A DNA stretch of 64,000 nucleotides from Riptortus pedestris (lineage: Eukaryota > Arthropoda > Insecta > Hemiptera > Alydidae): positions 17,233,501 through 17,297,500 of the forward strand of contig CM032230.1 of assembly GCA_019009955.1 (NCBI GenBank), read 5' to 3'. The notes beneath the pieces were generated by a model. The model worked only from the letters and a program-made list of their open reading frames with translations, ran no database searches and was not told where the DNA came from. A program made the translations under genes and the position numbers. How positions within the stretch are numbered: the stretch's first letter is position 1; each line of letters begins with the position of its first letter. This document shows positions 35,121-47,889 of the stretch, in pieces.

Positions 35121-36135
35121 TCACTTACTGTTTTACACTCCAGTCTCATTCCATCCATTCTCGCATTTTATTCTCTCGTTTCTTCATACTCACCCCTAAC
35201 ACTTGGCCTTTCTTTTATGATACTTCCGAAATTCGTTAACAGCTTTTAATTTAATAGTCTTGTTTCATTGTTGCGCTCTTTAATGCCTGAGTCATTTGAT
35301 GTAAAAGTGTAATTATTATAAGAAACTTTTTTAATATATTCAGGACTTCCTTCTTTTTTTCTTTTTTCTTCCTTTTGAATTCCTCTGGAGTGTTTTATTT
35401 TTAAATGAGAGGTAAAGCCTAAGGGAGGGAAGAGAAAATTGAGGTGGGGAGGGGGAGCAGGTAGAGAGAGGTAAAAACTGGAGGATGGGGCCGCAAATAA
35501 CCAGCAACGGCGACGGAAAAAAAAACATAAAGCAATGAAACCTGCTCTACATAATCAGCAAGGAATAACCACCGCTGCTGGGAATTACGGCAGGAACTGA
35601 ACCCGCCTCACTGCAGAAATTGCATTCAGGCTCTTGCATACTTATTGCATCATTTAAACCCCAGCCAATCCCCAATAACTGCAAATCCAATCCCTTTATT
35701 CGCCTCTTGCGAAATATTCAATTTTATTCCTAGCAGGCTCCTGTAATTTTTCTATTAGTCCATTTCTCTTTAGCCGAAGGTGAAATGGCGGAAGGTCAAT
35801 AGATGAAAAGCACGTCTTCCACCTATTTATTTTTCCTCTACATGTTTCGCGTCCGCTATCACGCCTCTTCAGGAGCAGTACAGTTATTTTAAAAAGATTC
35901 AACCTTACCACCGCGGGGGTTAAGTCACGTCTTACAAAAAGCTGCTAAAAATGGAGATAGCACCTACCAGCTGATGATATCGAAACGATGAACAGTATAA
36001 AAGAAATAGATTGCATAAAAAAGGATGAATATTGGAATATCGGTTCCAAGAAGAAACATAGTCATATCTACATCTGATCGACTTACTGTTTATTTAAATA
36101 TTTGATAATAAAGTGAATTCTTTATCTCAGTTTTC
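35120..36135. other. Unassigned stretch
   Basis: On the minus strand at about 35826-35877 it holds 'ctgaagaggcgtgatagcgg' + 'acgcgaaac'. This looks like the CTGANGA...GAAA core of a hammerhead-like fold, with a possible GCGT/ACGC stem between. Otherwise nothing is recognised. Confidence 0.3.
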
Positions 36136-36149
36136 TTGTTCAAAAAATA

Positions 36150-36334
36150 AATGAAATTATTTATTAATGTCCACTTTTTGCAACTAAGGCTAATTGGGAT
36201 TGGTTACCTACAGGTTACCACCCTTTTTTAGCTAGGGTGGGACTAAGGATTTTATTTAATGAATTCAGTCATTAAATAAATTCCTTTACCCCTCCGCGAA
36301 CTCACCATTCTAGGTTTACAATGTGAGATTAAGG
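36150..36334 (-). mobile_element. tRNA-derived SINE with 13-bp target duplication
   Basis: Minus-strand SINE of the same family as 10965-11136. Tail 'attatttattaatgtccact', body 'ggttacctacaggttaccac', and a decayed B box in the head ('gcgaactcacc' on the plus strand). Perfect direct repeats TGTTCAAAAAATA at 36137-36149 and 36335-36347. Confidence 0.85.
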
Positions 36335-36349
36335 TGTTCAAAAAATATT

Positions 36350-37945
36350 GTTTGTTTTTAATAATGTGATTTATTTCTTTTATCTTCCGCTTGGTTACGT
36401 TTTTGTCATTATCTAAAATTTCTACGCATCATAATTAAATTTATATTTGAATGCCAGCCTAAGAGATTTTATTTTGTAAATCATCAGCATTTCTACAATG
36501 CTCTTTCAATCTCTTCCATAAGGTTTGTGACGATTCTATTATACCAAATTTGTCCGAGGTAGATTAACACTTAATTCCATAAACTTTGTATTTGGTACCC
36601 TCGTCTTCACGTTTGTTTTTATAAGACTGAAACATTGTCTCATTTTGCCCCCATATAAACATCCTTACTGAGTTTCTTAATGTGCTTTGTTATTGCAGGG
36701 TTATATTTGAACAGGGCAAACTTCTCATGTTCGTTGTTGATCTTATATTTTTTGTAGATTTTCATACTGAATCCTACAAGTAGTTGTTAATTAAAATTTC
36801 TTTAGTTCCCGTTGGTGGAGATGAACGATGAAGTTCTTGGGTGAAAACACTCGTTAATCTTGAGCTACGTATGTTTGGGAGTTTTTTTGGCGTGTCATTG
36901 CTTTATTAACTTCTGTGCCATCCATTTTTCGCTTCCTTGTACATGGTTCAGTCTTAGTGCTACCTTCAGCTTTGACGTGCCTTGAGTATTTTTGGCTACT
37001 TCTTCAGACAGTTTGTCACTAAAGTTTCTCTTTAGCTATTAGCGTAGTACCCAACACCGAGGCTTCCCGTCCGGGCCTCAAGATAATTTTTCATGTTGCT
37101 GTTCCTAGTTGATAAAAAACACAATTTGTTCATCGCACATACTTGTGTGTGGCATTTAACGTTTTATTTATCGGAAGGAATGCCCGCTATCCGTAAAAGT
37201 TGGAATATAAACTTTTTTTGAAACTTGCAGATGTTGGTTAACCAGGAAACTTCCTTGAGGGATGGGCGAAAATACGAAACACCAAATTCCTTCGTGACTT
37301 TTAGAGGAACTGAAAGTTCTCACAAAGCATTTTTTGTTGATTAAGTAATTCCTCAAGTAGATGTAGTTTTTCTGGGGAAGATTCTTATGTGCCCATACTC
37401 TCATGTTTCCACTAGACTAAGTAATTAAATAATGAGTGGGAGAGATTTTTATAAATATTGGCCAACACCTATGCAGCTAACTAACACATTACCAACCCCT
37501 CTAAAATTACTCCTATCCAATTTACAATCTATACAATATTGGTAAATAAAAAAAAAAAAAAAGCCTTCGATTAAATGAAAATATCTATCGTAAAAATTTA
37601 AATTTTAGAATATGCGGTTTGGTTAGTAATTTGGATGCGGGTTTAATTAAAAGACTTTTAGGAAATTGGCATGTAATAACACAGTGCACATAATATTTGC
37701 AATTTTATTAGTAGTAGACATTATTATGGTCTTAATCTCCAGCATATCAATTTCTCCATTATTAACAATTGAATTTAGAAAAATATTTATCACATTTTTT
37801 TTTCTCCGAATGTTAACATGATGTAGTCGTTATATTTTGACGGGAAACTAGAGTTATTTGGTTCCATGAACAATAATAAATTCGTCAATAGCGGTTCCAC
37901 GCTTTCTATTAAAAATAATAATATGAAAAATTTGATGACCATATG
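36350..37945. other. Unassigned stretch with a few minus-strand frames
   Basis: The longest frame (minus 37168-37404, 78 codons) contains 'PIPQGSFL', weakly like the LINE RT 'GxPQGSVL' block, but the residues around it do not fit. The minus-strand piece near 36660-36720 reads plausibly as decayed protein but is unrecognised. Confidence 0.25.
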
Positions 37946-37950
37946 TTGAA

Positions 37951-38147
37951 TGTTATTTATTAACGCCCACTATATGCTGCTGAAGCTAATCGGGTCTGGT
38001 TATCTACAGTTTATCTCCATTTTCCAGCCAGAGTAGAACTCAAGATTATGTTTAGTGATTTCCGCTATAAGTAATTTTCTAATGCTCAGAAGGGAATCCA
38101 ACCCAGAACCCTGGCTTACCAAGTGTATTAAGACCAACGCATTGCCA
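37951..38147 (-). mobile_element. tRNA-derived SINE, longer head
   Basis: Tail 'gttatttattaacgcccact', diverged body, and the longest head in the window. On the minus strand an A-box-like 'tggcaatgcgttgg' is followed about 35 nt later by a B-box-like 'gggttggattccc'. The two boxes together support a tRNA origin for the family. Confidence 0.7.
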
Positions 38148-38159
38148 TGGTGATGAATA

Positions 38160-38373
38160 AGAGTGTCGTATCCTTAGTCTAGTAAGTACAATTTCACCTC
38201 GTCACATCTACTTTATTTTCTGTTCTTCTATGCCAACCTTTTGCTATTCATTTAATGGTGTCTGAAGAATTCGTAAATGTAAATTTTGTTGGGCCAGTAA
38301 GTTAAAGACTGCAGAATTTTTCTCTACATCGTATATACGTCCAATGTTTTCATACCTTGGAACCCGTATCATT
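38160..38373 (-). pseudogene. LINE RNase H remnant, distal part
   Basis: On the minus strand just beyond the HINE, 'GFQGMKTLDV' fits the late RNase H block 'GIxGNExAD' of LINE-encoded RNase H, followed by decayed sequence. It is the likely continuation of 39010-39290, with about ten residues missing at the insertion point. Assignment is by order and motif only. Confidence 0.4.
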
Positions 38374-39006
38374 TTAGCAGATTTCCCTTAAGGGAAATCA
38401 GCTATTGAGATTATACTCATGACGCAATTTTCGAAATTTTTCTTCAAATGCCCATCGATCCTAGCCAGGAGATGACGAAAATGAGGTCCGTTCAAAATTG
38501 TACAAATTTATATGAATATATATATATATTAATCTGTTACCGCTCTAGTGGTCCTAATTTTTGTCTTACCGTTACCAAACTTGATATATAATCGTTTTCT
38601 GTAAAAAGAAATATCAATATACGGCCGAAATCGGACCAGGGGGAGAGGGGGTTTAGAGGGGGAGAATTTATAAAATTCTCAATATCTCCGTTATTATGCG
38701 TCGGATCGAAAACGTTTATAGAACCAATATTATTGCAAATGGAATGTTCTATAAACGTTGAAATGTTTATTTATTCACTATCTTTATTATTAAGTGAGAT
38801 ATTTGCATTTTTTATATTTCGGTCTTTAGTAAACCCCCACTCCTACTAATCTCATATTAACAATATTCTATTATGTTATGAAGCACTTTATTTTGAACCT
38901 TAAATACCAAATATTGTTCTCATTGAACTTTAAAGTTTTGAAAAAATGCAAATACGTGGCGCACGCCCGAAATCTGCTTAGTTAACGCAGCCCCTGCGTG
39001 GCGGAC
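38374..39006 (-). mobile_element. HINE-like element, complete, type A (633 bp)
   Basis: Minus strand: GTCCGCCACGCAGGGGCTGC, subterminal AGCAGATTTC (the next bases changed), type A module, core and a short TA tract. A perfect 3' hairpin GATTTCCCTTAAGGGAAATC is followed by TGCTAA. It is inserted in a LINE RNase H remnant. Confidence 0.9.
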
Positions 39007-39009
39007 GTT

Positions 39010-39290
39010 TTACTTTGGTCTTTAGTTTTGCAATATGCTCTACAATCTGAATAATTGAGGGATGAGTGTCGTACGTGTTTTTGAAGTAAAGTAAATAACT
39101 TAATTAATCAGAGTATATAGTAAGTAACGCCTTTTTTCGACTGTCCCAAAAGTATGGCATACAGTTCGGTGGTGTATATACAGCTGTTTTTTTGGAGGCA
39201 TTTCATACCTACAATAAATAGCCTTCCTATACTTCACCTTTCTCTGGTTTGGATCCGTCCGTGTACATGGATGACATATTGCTTATTATT
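39010..39290 (-). pseudogene. LINE RNase H remnant, proximal part
   Basis: Minus-strand translation in shifting frames gives MYTDGSKPE (first catalytic Asp of RNase H, 'YTDGSK'), then TTELYAILLGQSKK (the Glu-containing 'AELYAIxxAL' helix), then IYSD-LSYLLYFKNTYD (the 'YSDSxSAL' block with the third acidic residue). The order and spacing of three blocks match LINE RNase H. At least one stop and two frame changes show it is dead. The reverse transcriptase part expected upstream (above 39300) was not recognised. Confidence 0.65.
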
Positions 39291-39299
39291 TTTATCATA

Positions 39300-40290
39300 A
39301 TTCTATTGTTTCAAATTAACACATGTTGTTTAACCTAGTTTACAGGTTTCCTCATGTTCAATTATTTCATTGGGGTGTCTGTGTATTGGTGGTTGAAGCA
39401 GTGTGTTTCGCACAAGTAATTGGCTAAAGTTTTGTTCTTTTAAAATGTTGATAATGTGATGTCGATCATTAAGCTGTCAACATTCCATGGTGTTATAGAG
39501 GTTTAATTTATAAAACTGTTATATTGGAACATTTTCACCAACTTCTCTTTATTTGAAATTGTGCACTCTCTCTTAGCTACTGTTTGTTAAGCAAAAAACC
39601 CTAATATTAGTGTTTTTTTATGAATTGTTCAATTTTTCAAAGAATATTTCTAAAAAAAAAAAATGTGTATTTCAACTTGAGAATTTTAGAAACCAACAAA
39701 TTCCTATTGTGAAATTATTCCTGTAGTTCAAACTCCGTATGCAAATTTGCAGCTCAGTCTTGATAATGTTTATCTGAAATCCCTAGGCAATATAATTTTA
39801 ATAAAAATCAATTTATAAATACCAATATAAGCCGTTTAACTTCTGCCCATAAATCAATGTTACAGGAAGAGATAGTTTTAGACAATTTGTCACGGCCATT
39901 CCATCAGATACAAAAAATAGTAATTTAATCCAAATTTCCGCTTAAATTACAAAACTAAAACTAGTATGTGGGGACTATTAACTTTCTCCAGGAATATTAC
40001 CGCCACTCTAAATTCCCCAAGGGACAGATATTACAGAGAGATAAGAGCTACCGTTTCTCCAGGCCATATTAATATGGTGAAAGCACTTCAAAATCATATC
40101 CATTTCCTTACGACACTTAAACTAGATTTATTATCTATTTATCAATATAATATCAACTCTCTCCCGCCTCAAAGCAGTATTTACTCTATCCAGTTCAATT
40201 GACTTATGTCTGCCAGTCATTAATCATGATATATACACATATCACGAATGTGTTATTTATATTCACAACGTAATCTACTACTTGGAAGAA
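39300..40290. other. Unassigned stretch
   Basis: May include the decayed upstream part of the LINE. No confident motifs. Confidence 0.35.
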
Positions 40291-40297
40291 ATATGGT

Positions 40298-40298
40298 T

Positions 40299-40351
<53 letters not shown>
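40298..40351. repeat. (TA)n microsatellite
   Basis: Interrupted TA run. Confidence 0.95.
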
Positions 40352-40354
<3 letters not shown>

Positions 40355-40754
40355 CATATAGGTATGGAGCCTCGCAAAAAGGGTGAAAAACACAGGAGCA
40401 AAATATTATAATTGTAAAATAAAAACAACTAATAGAATAGAAATACAAAAAAAAAAAAATAATTAGTAACCAACAAAGAATAACATAATTCCTAAATGGA
40501 AAACAACGAAGACTCTTTACAAAAATAACACTAAACAAAATACGAAACAAAAAATGAAACGAAACAATATATGAAAATTACTACAACAATATGATATAAA
40601 TGGTTAAAATAAATTAAAAATGTTACCAATTAAATGCAATAGAGAATTAATTAAAAATAATGCAACAACATAATAAAAATGTGATATAAATTACGGAAAC
40701 AAATTTTAGAAATGTTTTAGTTTAAACTAAAAAGAATATCCTTTCCTCATGTTG

Positions 40755-40835
40755 GATTTTGTTGACGACCATTTTGTGCTACTGAGGCTACTGGGTCTTA
40801 TTAGATTACAACAGTTGGTAGATGAACCTTTCTTA
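40755..40835 (-). mobile_element. SINE fragment, old
   Basis: 'ttgacgaccattttgtgcta' + 'ctgaggctactgggt' aligns with the SINE tail-side body 'ttaacgtccactttttgcaa' + 'cttaggctaatcggga'. Confidence 0.5.
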
Positions 40836-40972
40836 ATTATTGGCCCTTTGTACAATGCTACCTATATATATTTTTAAAATAAAATTGAAATGAAGTTCTT
40901 GTATGTGGCAATGCTTTTTAAGTAGATTTCTATATAAATTTTGGGATGAAAAGAAATAAGATGTACTGAGAC

Positions 40973-41194
<222 letters not shown>

Positions 41195-41665
41195 CTAACA
41201 AAACAAAATCAGCCGGGATATTTTGAACTTTGTATAACCAATTTTATTTTTTTACTTCCAGGTGCATTGTTTCAAAACAATTCCAATATTAATTAGTTTT
41301 AGACATTATTTCTCAAGGAATGAGTGAAAACCAAAACATAAGAAAAATAAGTCATTCATTGGTTTGCTGAACATTGGAAATTGAAATTGTAGTGAATGAA
41401 GGAACAGTGTTTTGGTTACTGTGTCGGCAGTATACTCAAACTAACTCGGCCCGTAGAGATTGGGATGCGACAGATATTATTCTGATATTGTAGAATTGAT
41501 GGGTATCTGGGAGAACCATTATATCTAGCAAGTCGTTACAGTATTATTAGTACATAGTCTTTTAGGAACTGCCTACTCAACAATGAACGGGCTGAGGGAG
41601 CCAAATACAAAATAGTAAATTTCTCAGTACTCATTAGAGATATAGAACATTCGAGTAGCATCATT

Positions 41666-42179
41666 TTAAGCAGATTTCTCCTACTTGAAATCAACTATTG
41701 AGGTAGTATTAATGACACGATTTTCAAAAGATTTCTTCAAATGTCCATCGATCCAACCCAGGAGATGACGAAAATAATGTCCTTTCAAGACAATATATAA
41801 ACATATGTGTCTGTTAACACTCTAGCTGTAATTATCGTTTGATTGTTATCACTGGAACAACTCAATATTTAAACGTTTTATGTAAAACTAAAGATGAAGT
41901 TTCTGGGGGGGGGGGTAGTGATTTTTTTTTTAAATTCAAACTATCTCCGTTATAATGATTCGGATCATAAGATTGTGTAGAACCTATATTAAATAAAATT
42001 TAATTTCTTATAAATGTAATGTACATTGTTTCTATACTCTTCAGAGATATTTTCAATTTTTTTTAATTTTCAGCCTTCAGTATACCCCATTACTATTCAT
42101 CGATTTTTAGGTGAGATGAAATTGCTAGTGAGCCATATACCTGCACATAAAAAATCTGGTTGGTGTATGAGTAATGGAC
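41666..42179 (-). mobile_element. HINE-like element, diverged, both ends visible
   Basis: The 3' end has decayed ('ttaagcagatttctcctact'), with the core, a G-run at about 41905 and a short module like that of 4775-5198. The 5' end is worn ('aaatctggttggtgtatgag' + 'taatggac'). Confidence 0.72.
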
Positions 42180-42184
42180 TTTTT

Positions 42185-43860
42185 TTATTGTAAATGATCC
42201 ATAAATATTCTTTATAAGATTTTTTAGCCGATGTTGATAAACAGATATATTTGATTTAGATTAGTGTCCTGTGTTGAGCTAACTTCATATATTATACCAT
42301 TGTTTTAAAAATTTAAATTACTGTGTTTCATTAAATTATGTAGGTATTAAATTGCCATTAGGAAATCTCTCCAAAATATTAAGTATTAAATTTTTTTCAT
42401 AAGGAAGAAATTGAAATGTTTATAGCTGTGGAAGTGCAGTATTTAAAGTACTTGGCAAGCCATATCCATTCCTACTTAAATAAAGATAAGTGCAATTTCT
42501 GATGCAAAAAGTATTTTATTTTTTATATCGAATAAGTTCCGTACGAGCAATAAAGCCATGACAGTGTCATAAAGCTGAGAATAAAAGTTATGAATGAAGC
42601 TGGTATCAGCTGGGATTTACAAGCTTCTGTACTTAATATTACAAGGCTTACTTGAATCCATTACATTCCAGGCCGGCCGGCCATCCATCACGGATTAAAA
42701 AGATAACTTGAAATCTAAGCCGCCGTATAAAAGATTTAGCTAAACATTAAATAAGATAAAATGCAGGCAATGTGTTAATCAATAACCCATCGGCTGCTTT
42801 CTGCCCTAGAGGATAATTAACTGTTGGAAAAGGCAGAAATATATACGCTTTGAAAGCGCCTTCGGTTTGCCGTCTGCAGAATTGTCTGCCGCACTAATAC
42901 ATTTGCACTTTGATCTTAACCAATAGGCCGAGAACCGATTGGTATAAAGCTTGAGATGATGTTGAATTTCCCACTGGCCAACAGGAATTTGATTAGTGAA
43001 AAACTCACTAGACATTTATTTATTTTCGTGAGCTATGAAGTATGTATATTCTATAATACTATATTCTTGTAAATATCCCAGTTGACCACTAAAGCCCCAC
43101 GTAGAATCCTGTCTAGAATAGTTAGGTGACCTGTAGATAACACAGTCCTGTTTAGTACTAGTAGATGAAAATGAATAAATAACCACTTTTTAACGATTTT
43201 GTGGATGCTTCGTAACATATTGATGTCATGGATATGTAGTAATCAAAATTCTGGAGTTGTTCAGTACTATTACAATAGTAATATAGTAACATTAGAATAT
43301 TACACTAATAGCAGAACTTAAAGTACATATAATTAATTCGAAAAGAACACAATAATAGCTTCACCAATTTTTAGAGTAATGCCACTTTTATCTCGAGTCG
43401 TTTATAAACATCAAAAAATGTCATTGTTTTCACAAATTTTATTTCCGATTTGTGGTGCTGATCAGTTATATCAATGGATTAATAATATTACGTTTAGGAA
43501 TTATTAGACCATTAGCATATTTCTGTGTTAATCGCCAAATTTAGTTATTTTGGTGCTGGTAGTTTGGATGTTGTCTAAATTGTAACTTAAGTGGGACAAG
43601 AGTGGATAGCGTGTTTAAGTTGCGGTCTGAAAACTCATACTGACTAATAAACTCATTAGGCTACGGGCTAAGAAGGGATGGACAATAATCTAACAATGGG
43701 GCTCGAGTAGAATTTTCTTCTCTCTTGATTTTAGGGGAATGGAATTTTCCCAATGATGATTTTATTGTTGGATGTTCTGATGGAGAAAGCAACATGAAAA
43801 CACTGTATCCCTTTATATACATTCCCTTGTTAGCTTCCCTGGAAATTGGCATAGCCTGGT
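42185..43860. other. Unassigned stretch
   Basis: Contains a 'ggccggccggcc' dodecamer (about 42672) and nothing else of note. Confidence 0.35.
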
Positions 43861-43867
43861 TCAATTA

Positions 43868-45350
43868 ACATGTGTAGCCGATTTCTCTTAGCCATATGGT
43901 CCCCTTGTAAGAGAATCTCTGTCCTAGCCATACAGTCCCCCTCCCAACCATACCGACCCCCAAAATGCACTGTACCTCCCAGCCATACCGATTTCTCTTA
44001 GCCATAGAGTCCTCTTGTAAGAGAATCTCCGTCCTAGCCATACAGTCCCCCGCCCCGCCTGACCGCCCCCCAAACAGCACTGTAGCTCCCAGCCATCCCG
44101 ATTTCTCTTAGCCCTAGAGTCCCCTGGTAAGAGAATCTCCGTCCTAGCCATACAGTCCCCCTCCCAACCATACCGACCCCCAAAATGCACTGTACCTCCC
44201 AGCCATACCGATTTCTCTTAGCCATAGAGTCCCCTTGTAAGAGAATCTCTGTCCTAGCCATACAGTGCCCCGCCCAACCGTACCGACCCCCCAAATGCAC
44301 TGGAGCTCCCCGCCCAACCGATTTCTCTTAGCCATAGAGTCCCCTTGTAAGAGAATCACTGTCCTAGCCATACAGTCACCCTCCCAACCTTACCGACCCC
44401 CAAAATGCACTGTAGCTCCCAGCCATACCGATTTCTCTTAGCCATAGAGTCCCCTTGTAAGAGAATCTCTGTCCTAGCCATACAGTCCCCCTCCCAACCA
44501 TAACGACCCCCAAAATGCACTGTACCTCCCAGCCATACCGATTTCTCTTAGCCATAGAGTCCCCTTGTAAGAGAATCTCTGTCCTAGCCATACAGTCCCC
44601 CTCCCAACCTTACCGACCCCCAAAATGCACTGTAGCTCCCAGCCATACCGATTTCTCTTAGCCATAGAGTCCCCTTGTAAGAGAATCTCTGTCCTAGCCA
44701 TACAGTAGCCCTCCCAACCAGACCGACCCCCAAAATGCACTGTAGCTCCCAGCCTTACCGATTTCTCTTAGCCATAGAGTCCCCTTGTAAGAGAATCTCC
44801 GTCCCAGCCATACAGTCCCCCTCCCAACCATACCGACCCCCAAAATGCACTGTAGCTCCCAGCCTTACCGATTTCTCTTAGCCATAGAGTCCCCTTGTAA
44901 GAGAATCTCCGTCCTAGCCATACAGTAGCCCTCCCAACCATACCAATTCCTCCTACCCATAGACTCCTAGTCTATTGCCCGTTTTAGCCATATAGACTCC
45001 CCCCCAACCGTAACGTCTCCCAACAATGTAGTGGACCACCCAACCATACCGATTGCCCTTAGCCGTTGAAACCTGCTAATAATACAGAAGTATTTCTAAC
45101 CATACTACCTTCCTCCAAACCATACCCTCTTCCTCCTACCCTTCGAGACTCCTAGTAAGATAGTCTCCGTCCTAGCCAAACTGACTCAGCCATGCAGTGT
45201 CCCTCCAAACCATAGACTCTTTGTCTCTCTCTCAATTCAACCTTCTTCCTCCAAGCTGTACTGACTCCCACCAATGGAACCTTCCAACCGTACACTCTCC
45301 CAGCTAAGCCGTCTTCCTATACATCCATTCCCTCAACCATACAGTCTTGA
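43868..45350. repeat. Minisatellite/satellite, 110-bp unit
   Basis: About ten well-kept units (43868-44960) of the form 'ccgatttctcttagccatag' + 'agtccccttgtaagagaatc' + ... 'cccccaaaatgcactgtagc', then a degenerate tail to about 45350. The chain of minus-strand frames offset by 110 bp is explained by the period. Confidence 0.93.
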
Positions 45351-45354
45351 CCTT

Positions 45355-46560
45355 ACACTCTTGTCCTACCAGAAATGCAGGTAGGTTCTGCACTTGTGAC
45401 TCTTTTCTCATTCTGAGTATAATTGAGAAATACTCTATTGAATGGTCTACAAAATATGTACCACAAGTTTTGTGTTATTGTAAAACGTGGCTTTTATTTG
45501 ACATCATATTGGAATGTTTTGCACTGAAGTGTTCAATTTATACCTTCACGGAGCATTCTGTTCACCTGTGTTATTACATCGATTTGAATGCATAACATAG
45601 GAGTTGTTATATTAAGTTAGGCGGTTATATGCAAGTTCCAATGAGCACCAAACCCTTCCCCGGGAATCGAGCGTGGGCCAACCAGTCTACACCCCGATCT
45701 GATCCACTTTCGTCCAAGGGCCGGCCTTGGCAGATTCTGCTAGTCCCTCTCTCTTACCCTCTCGCTTTTCAGAATACATTACATGCAGAGAATAATTATA
45801 CTCGAGCATAGTAACCCTGGTAGAGTTTATTAGTTAGGAGCTCTGATATGCTGCAACAGCAACTTGAAATGTATTGGGAGCTGTAGCTGGTGCTGGGACG
45901 CCCATAAAATAATCTCCCAACAGCACTGCTATTCAACTTCTCTATTTGTTATTCTACAACATTCCAATCTATTCAGTACATTTTATTTGTTTCTTCTTTA
46001 TTCCCTCACATTCCCAACTACTCAGCCTCAGGAATCTACTTCGCAAGATATAAGGCTCGCTATTTACTTTGAAAGAACACGGACACTCCAGCCAAGCACA
46101 TTATTTAAAGTAGAGCATACCAAAATTGTCAGCACCATTGCCATTTTAAGATAATAATTTTTCTGTCGTCTAAGAGCAGCATTCTTAATTATAATTAAAA
46201 AGAAATTTAAGTTAAAATTAAATTTCATTAAATATCATAGGCAAGCTTGCCATTTTGCAAGTTATGCGTAATGATTTTTGCAGTCTCACACAAGATAATA
46301 TATGTAAGATTGCACTTTTCTTACAAGACAACTAATACATGAAATGGTCGGAGGACATTTGTTTGTAATTCGTTCCATACAGAATATCCAGAACGGTCAG
46401 GTTGGTGTCCTCTACATAGGAAATGGTCGACACAACTTTTTATACCGACAATTTATACATTTCTGGGACTCCTTTCATCATATTAGCTAAGTTTTATTCT
46501 TTGACCTTACTGTGAAAGATTTACCAGTAAAACGGAACGTCTGGAATGCTCTAAAAAGCT
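45355..46560. other. Unassigned stretch
   Basis: Frames at 45347, 45629 and 45864 show no known motif. GC-richer patch at about 45640-45740. Confidence 0.3.
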
Positions 46561-46564
46561 AGAA

Positions 46565-46930
46565 TGAAGCCACACCTGAATATGGTGCCTTGATGCCACA
46601 CTCTTATTATGGTGCCTTGATGCCACACACCAAGCATGGTGCCTTGATGCCACACACCAAGCATAGTGTCTTGATGCCACACCTTAGCATAGTGCCTTGA
46701 TGCGACACGCCAAGCATGGTGCCTTGATGCCAGCCACACCTTGGCATAGTGCCTTGATGCCATACTCTTATTATGGTGTCATGACGACACACCAACCATG
46801 GATGCCACACACCAAGCATGGCGCCTTGATACCACACACCAAGTAGGGTGCCTTGATGTCACACGCTTTTTATGGTGCCTTGATGGCGCACACTGTGCAT
46901 GGTTCCTTGATGCACCGCACTGAGCAAGAT
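46565..46930. repeat. Minisatellite, 27-bp unit
   Basis: 'gccttgatgccacacaccaa' + 'gcatggt' repeated about 13 times. Because 27 is a multiple of three, minus-strand frames stay open (HQGTMLGVW-type repeats), but they are not evidence of a gene. Confidence 0.92.
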
Positions 46931-47189
46931 GAATTAATGTCTTACTCAGAGCGTTACACTTGTAGGTGTTCAAGCGCCAATTTATCCAGTGAATACTTAG
47001 AAGGAAGTTCTTCCCTCAGTGTTCATCTAAAGATAAACAGCAAGAGAAAGTCTGACATGAAGCTCCAAATACGAATTATATCTTAAATAAGGATCAACAG
47101 GAATAGGATTGGCATATGTGCGTCTGTCAGTGTTCGTTAGTTACTTTCTAATTGGGGTGATTATTTGGGATGAGTAACCTGCTGCGATA

Positions 47190-47262
47190 GAGTGAGGGTG
47201 GTGTATGGTGGTATGGGGGAGGGTGGTAGGGTGAGGGTGGTATGGGGGAGGGTGGAGATGGT
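47190..47262 (+). repeat. G-rich tandem tract with quadruplex potential
   Basis: Repeated 'gagggtggtatggggg'. The run at about 47215-47238 has four G-tracts of three or more with loops under seven nt. Confidence 0.75.
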
Positions 47263-47889
47263 AGGATATGGCATAGCATCAGCTGATAGTATCAGAGGCA
47301 TCCTTGGCCAAGCTATCGGCTCTCATATCCAACATTTAAATCTAACCAATAGGCTTCTAATTTACTTAGCAGCCACTTCCATGGCAAGGACATCGACCCA
47401 GGAAGCAACACCAGCTGCAATAAGCCAAGCTCATTCTGTTTCTCTTCTGAGATCTCTTCACAGTTATAGTCCAATGCACCTCTCTCACGCGATTACCAGC
47501 CACGCCTTTAAACTTCAACATTTTACTATTCCTTTTTATTCAAAAAACCTCTTTTATTTGGTTTTCTTTTTCACCATCGTTGTTTACCATTCACACACAT
47601 TCCCTTGTCAGTTTTTCGTTCTCTCATTTCACTCAGATGAGATATTAGTGAAGTTTGGTAATACGGGTATCGCTAAACAATCATCACCAAGAAAACAAAG
47701 TTAGTTTTCTTATTTTATTTTAAATTTTTTCAACTCTTTATTTACATCTGCTCTTATTAGTTCTTTCATTTCACAATATTTAAGATCTTGTTGAAGATGT
47801 AATGTTTTCAAAGTCTTCACTCGTGTTGACTGCTCTCAAAATTCCGTATTATTTTTCTCTCTTCCAGCATAGAGAAGATACAATTTCTG

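Noticed and set aside
37168..37404. RT fragment (PIPQGSFL)
   Set aside because: One short block matches but the neighbouring residues and the next catalytic motif do not; kept only as unassigned sequence.
43865..44740. Chain of overlapping minus frames (MHFGGRYGWEG...)
   Set aside because: Offset by exactly 110 bp each; product of the 110-bp satellite.
43868..44960. CRISPR-like array
   Set aside because: The whole 110-bp unit is repeated with no variable spacers, and the DNA is eukaryotic. The same applies to the 65-, 33- and 27-bp arrays.
46551..46837. Minus frames with HQGTMLGVW repeats
   Set aside because: 27-bp minisatellite with a period divisible by three.
47192..47704. 170-codon plus frame as a gene
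   Set aside because: Its first third is a G-rich tandem tract and the rest is low-complexity and AT/TC-rich; no domain or splice support.
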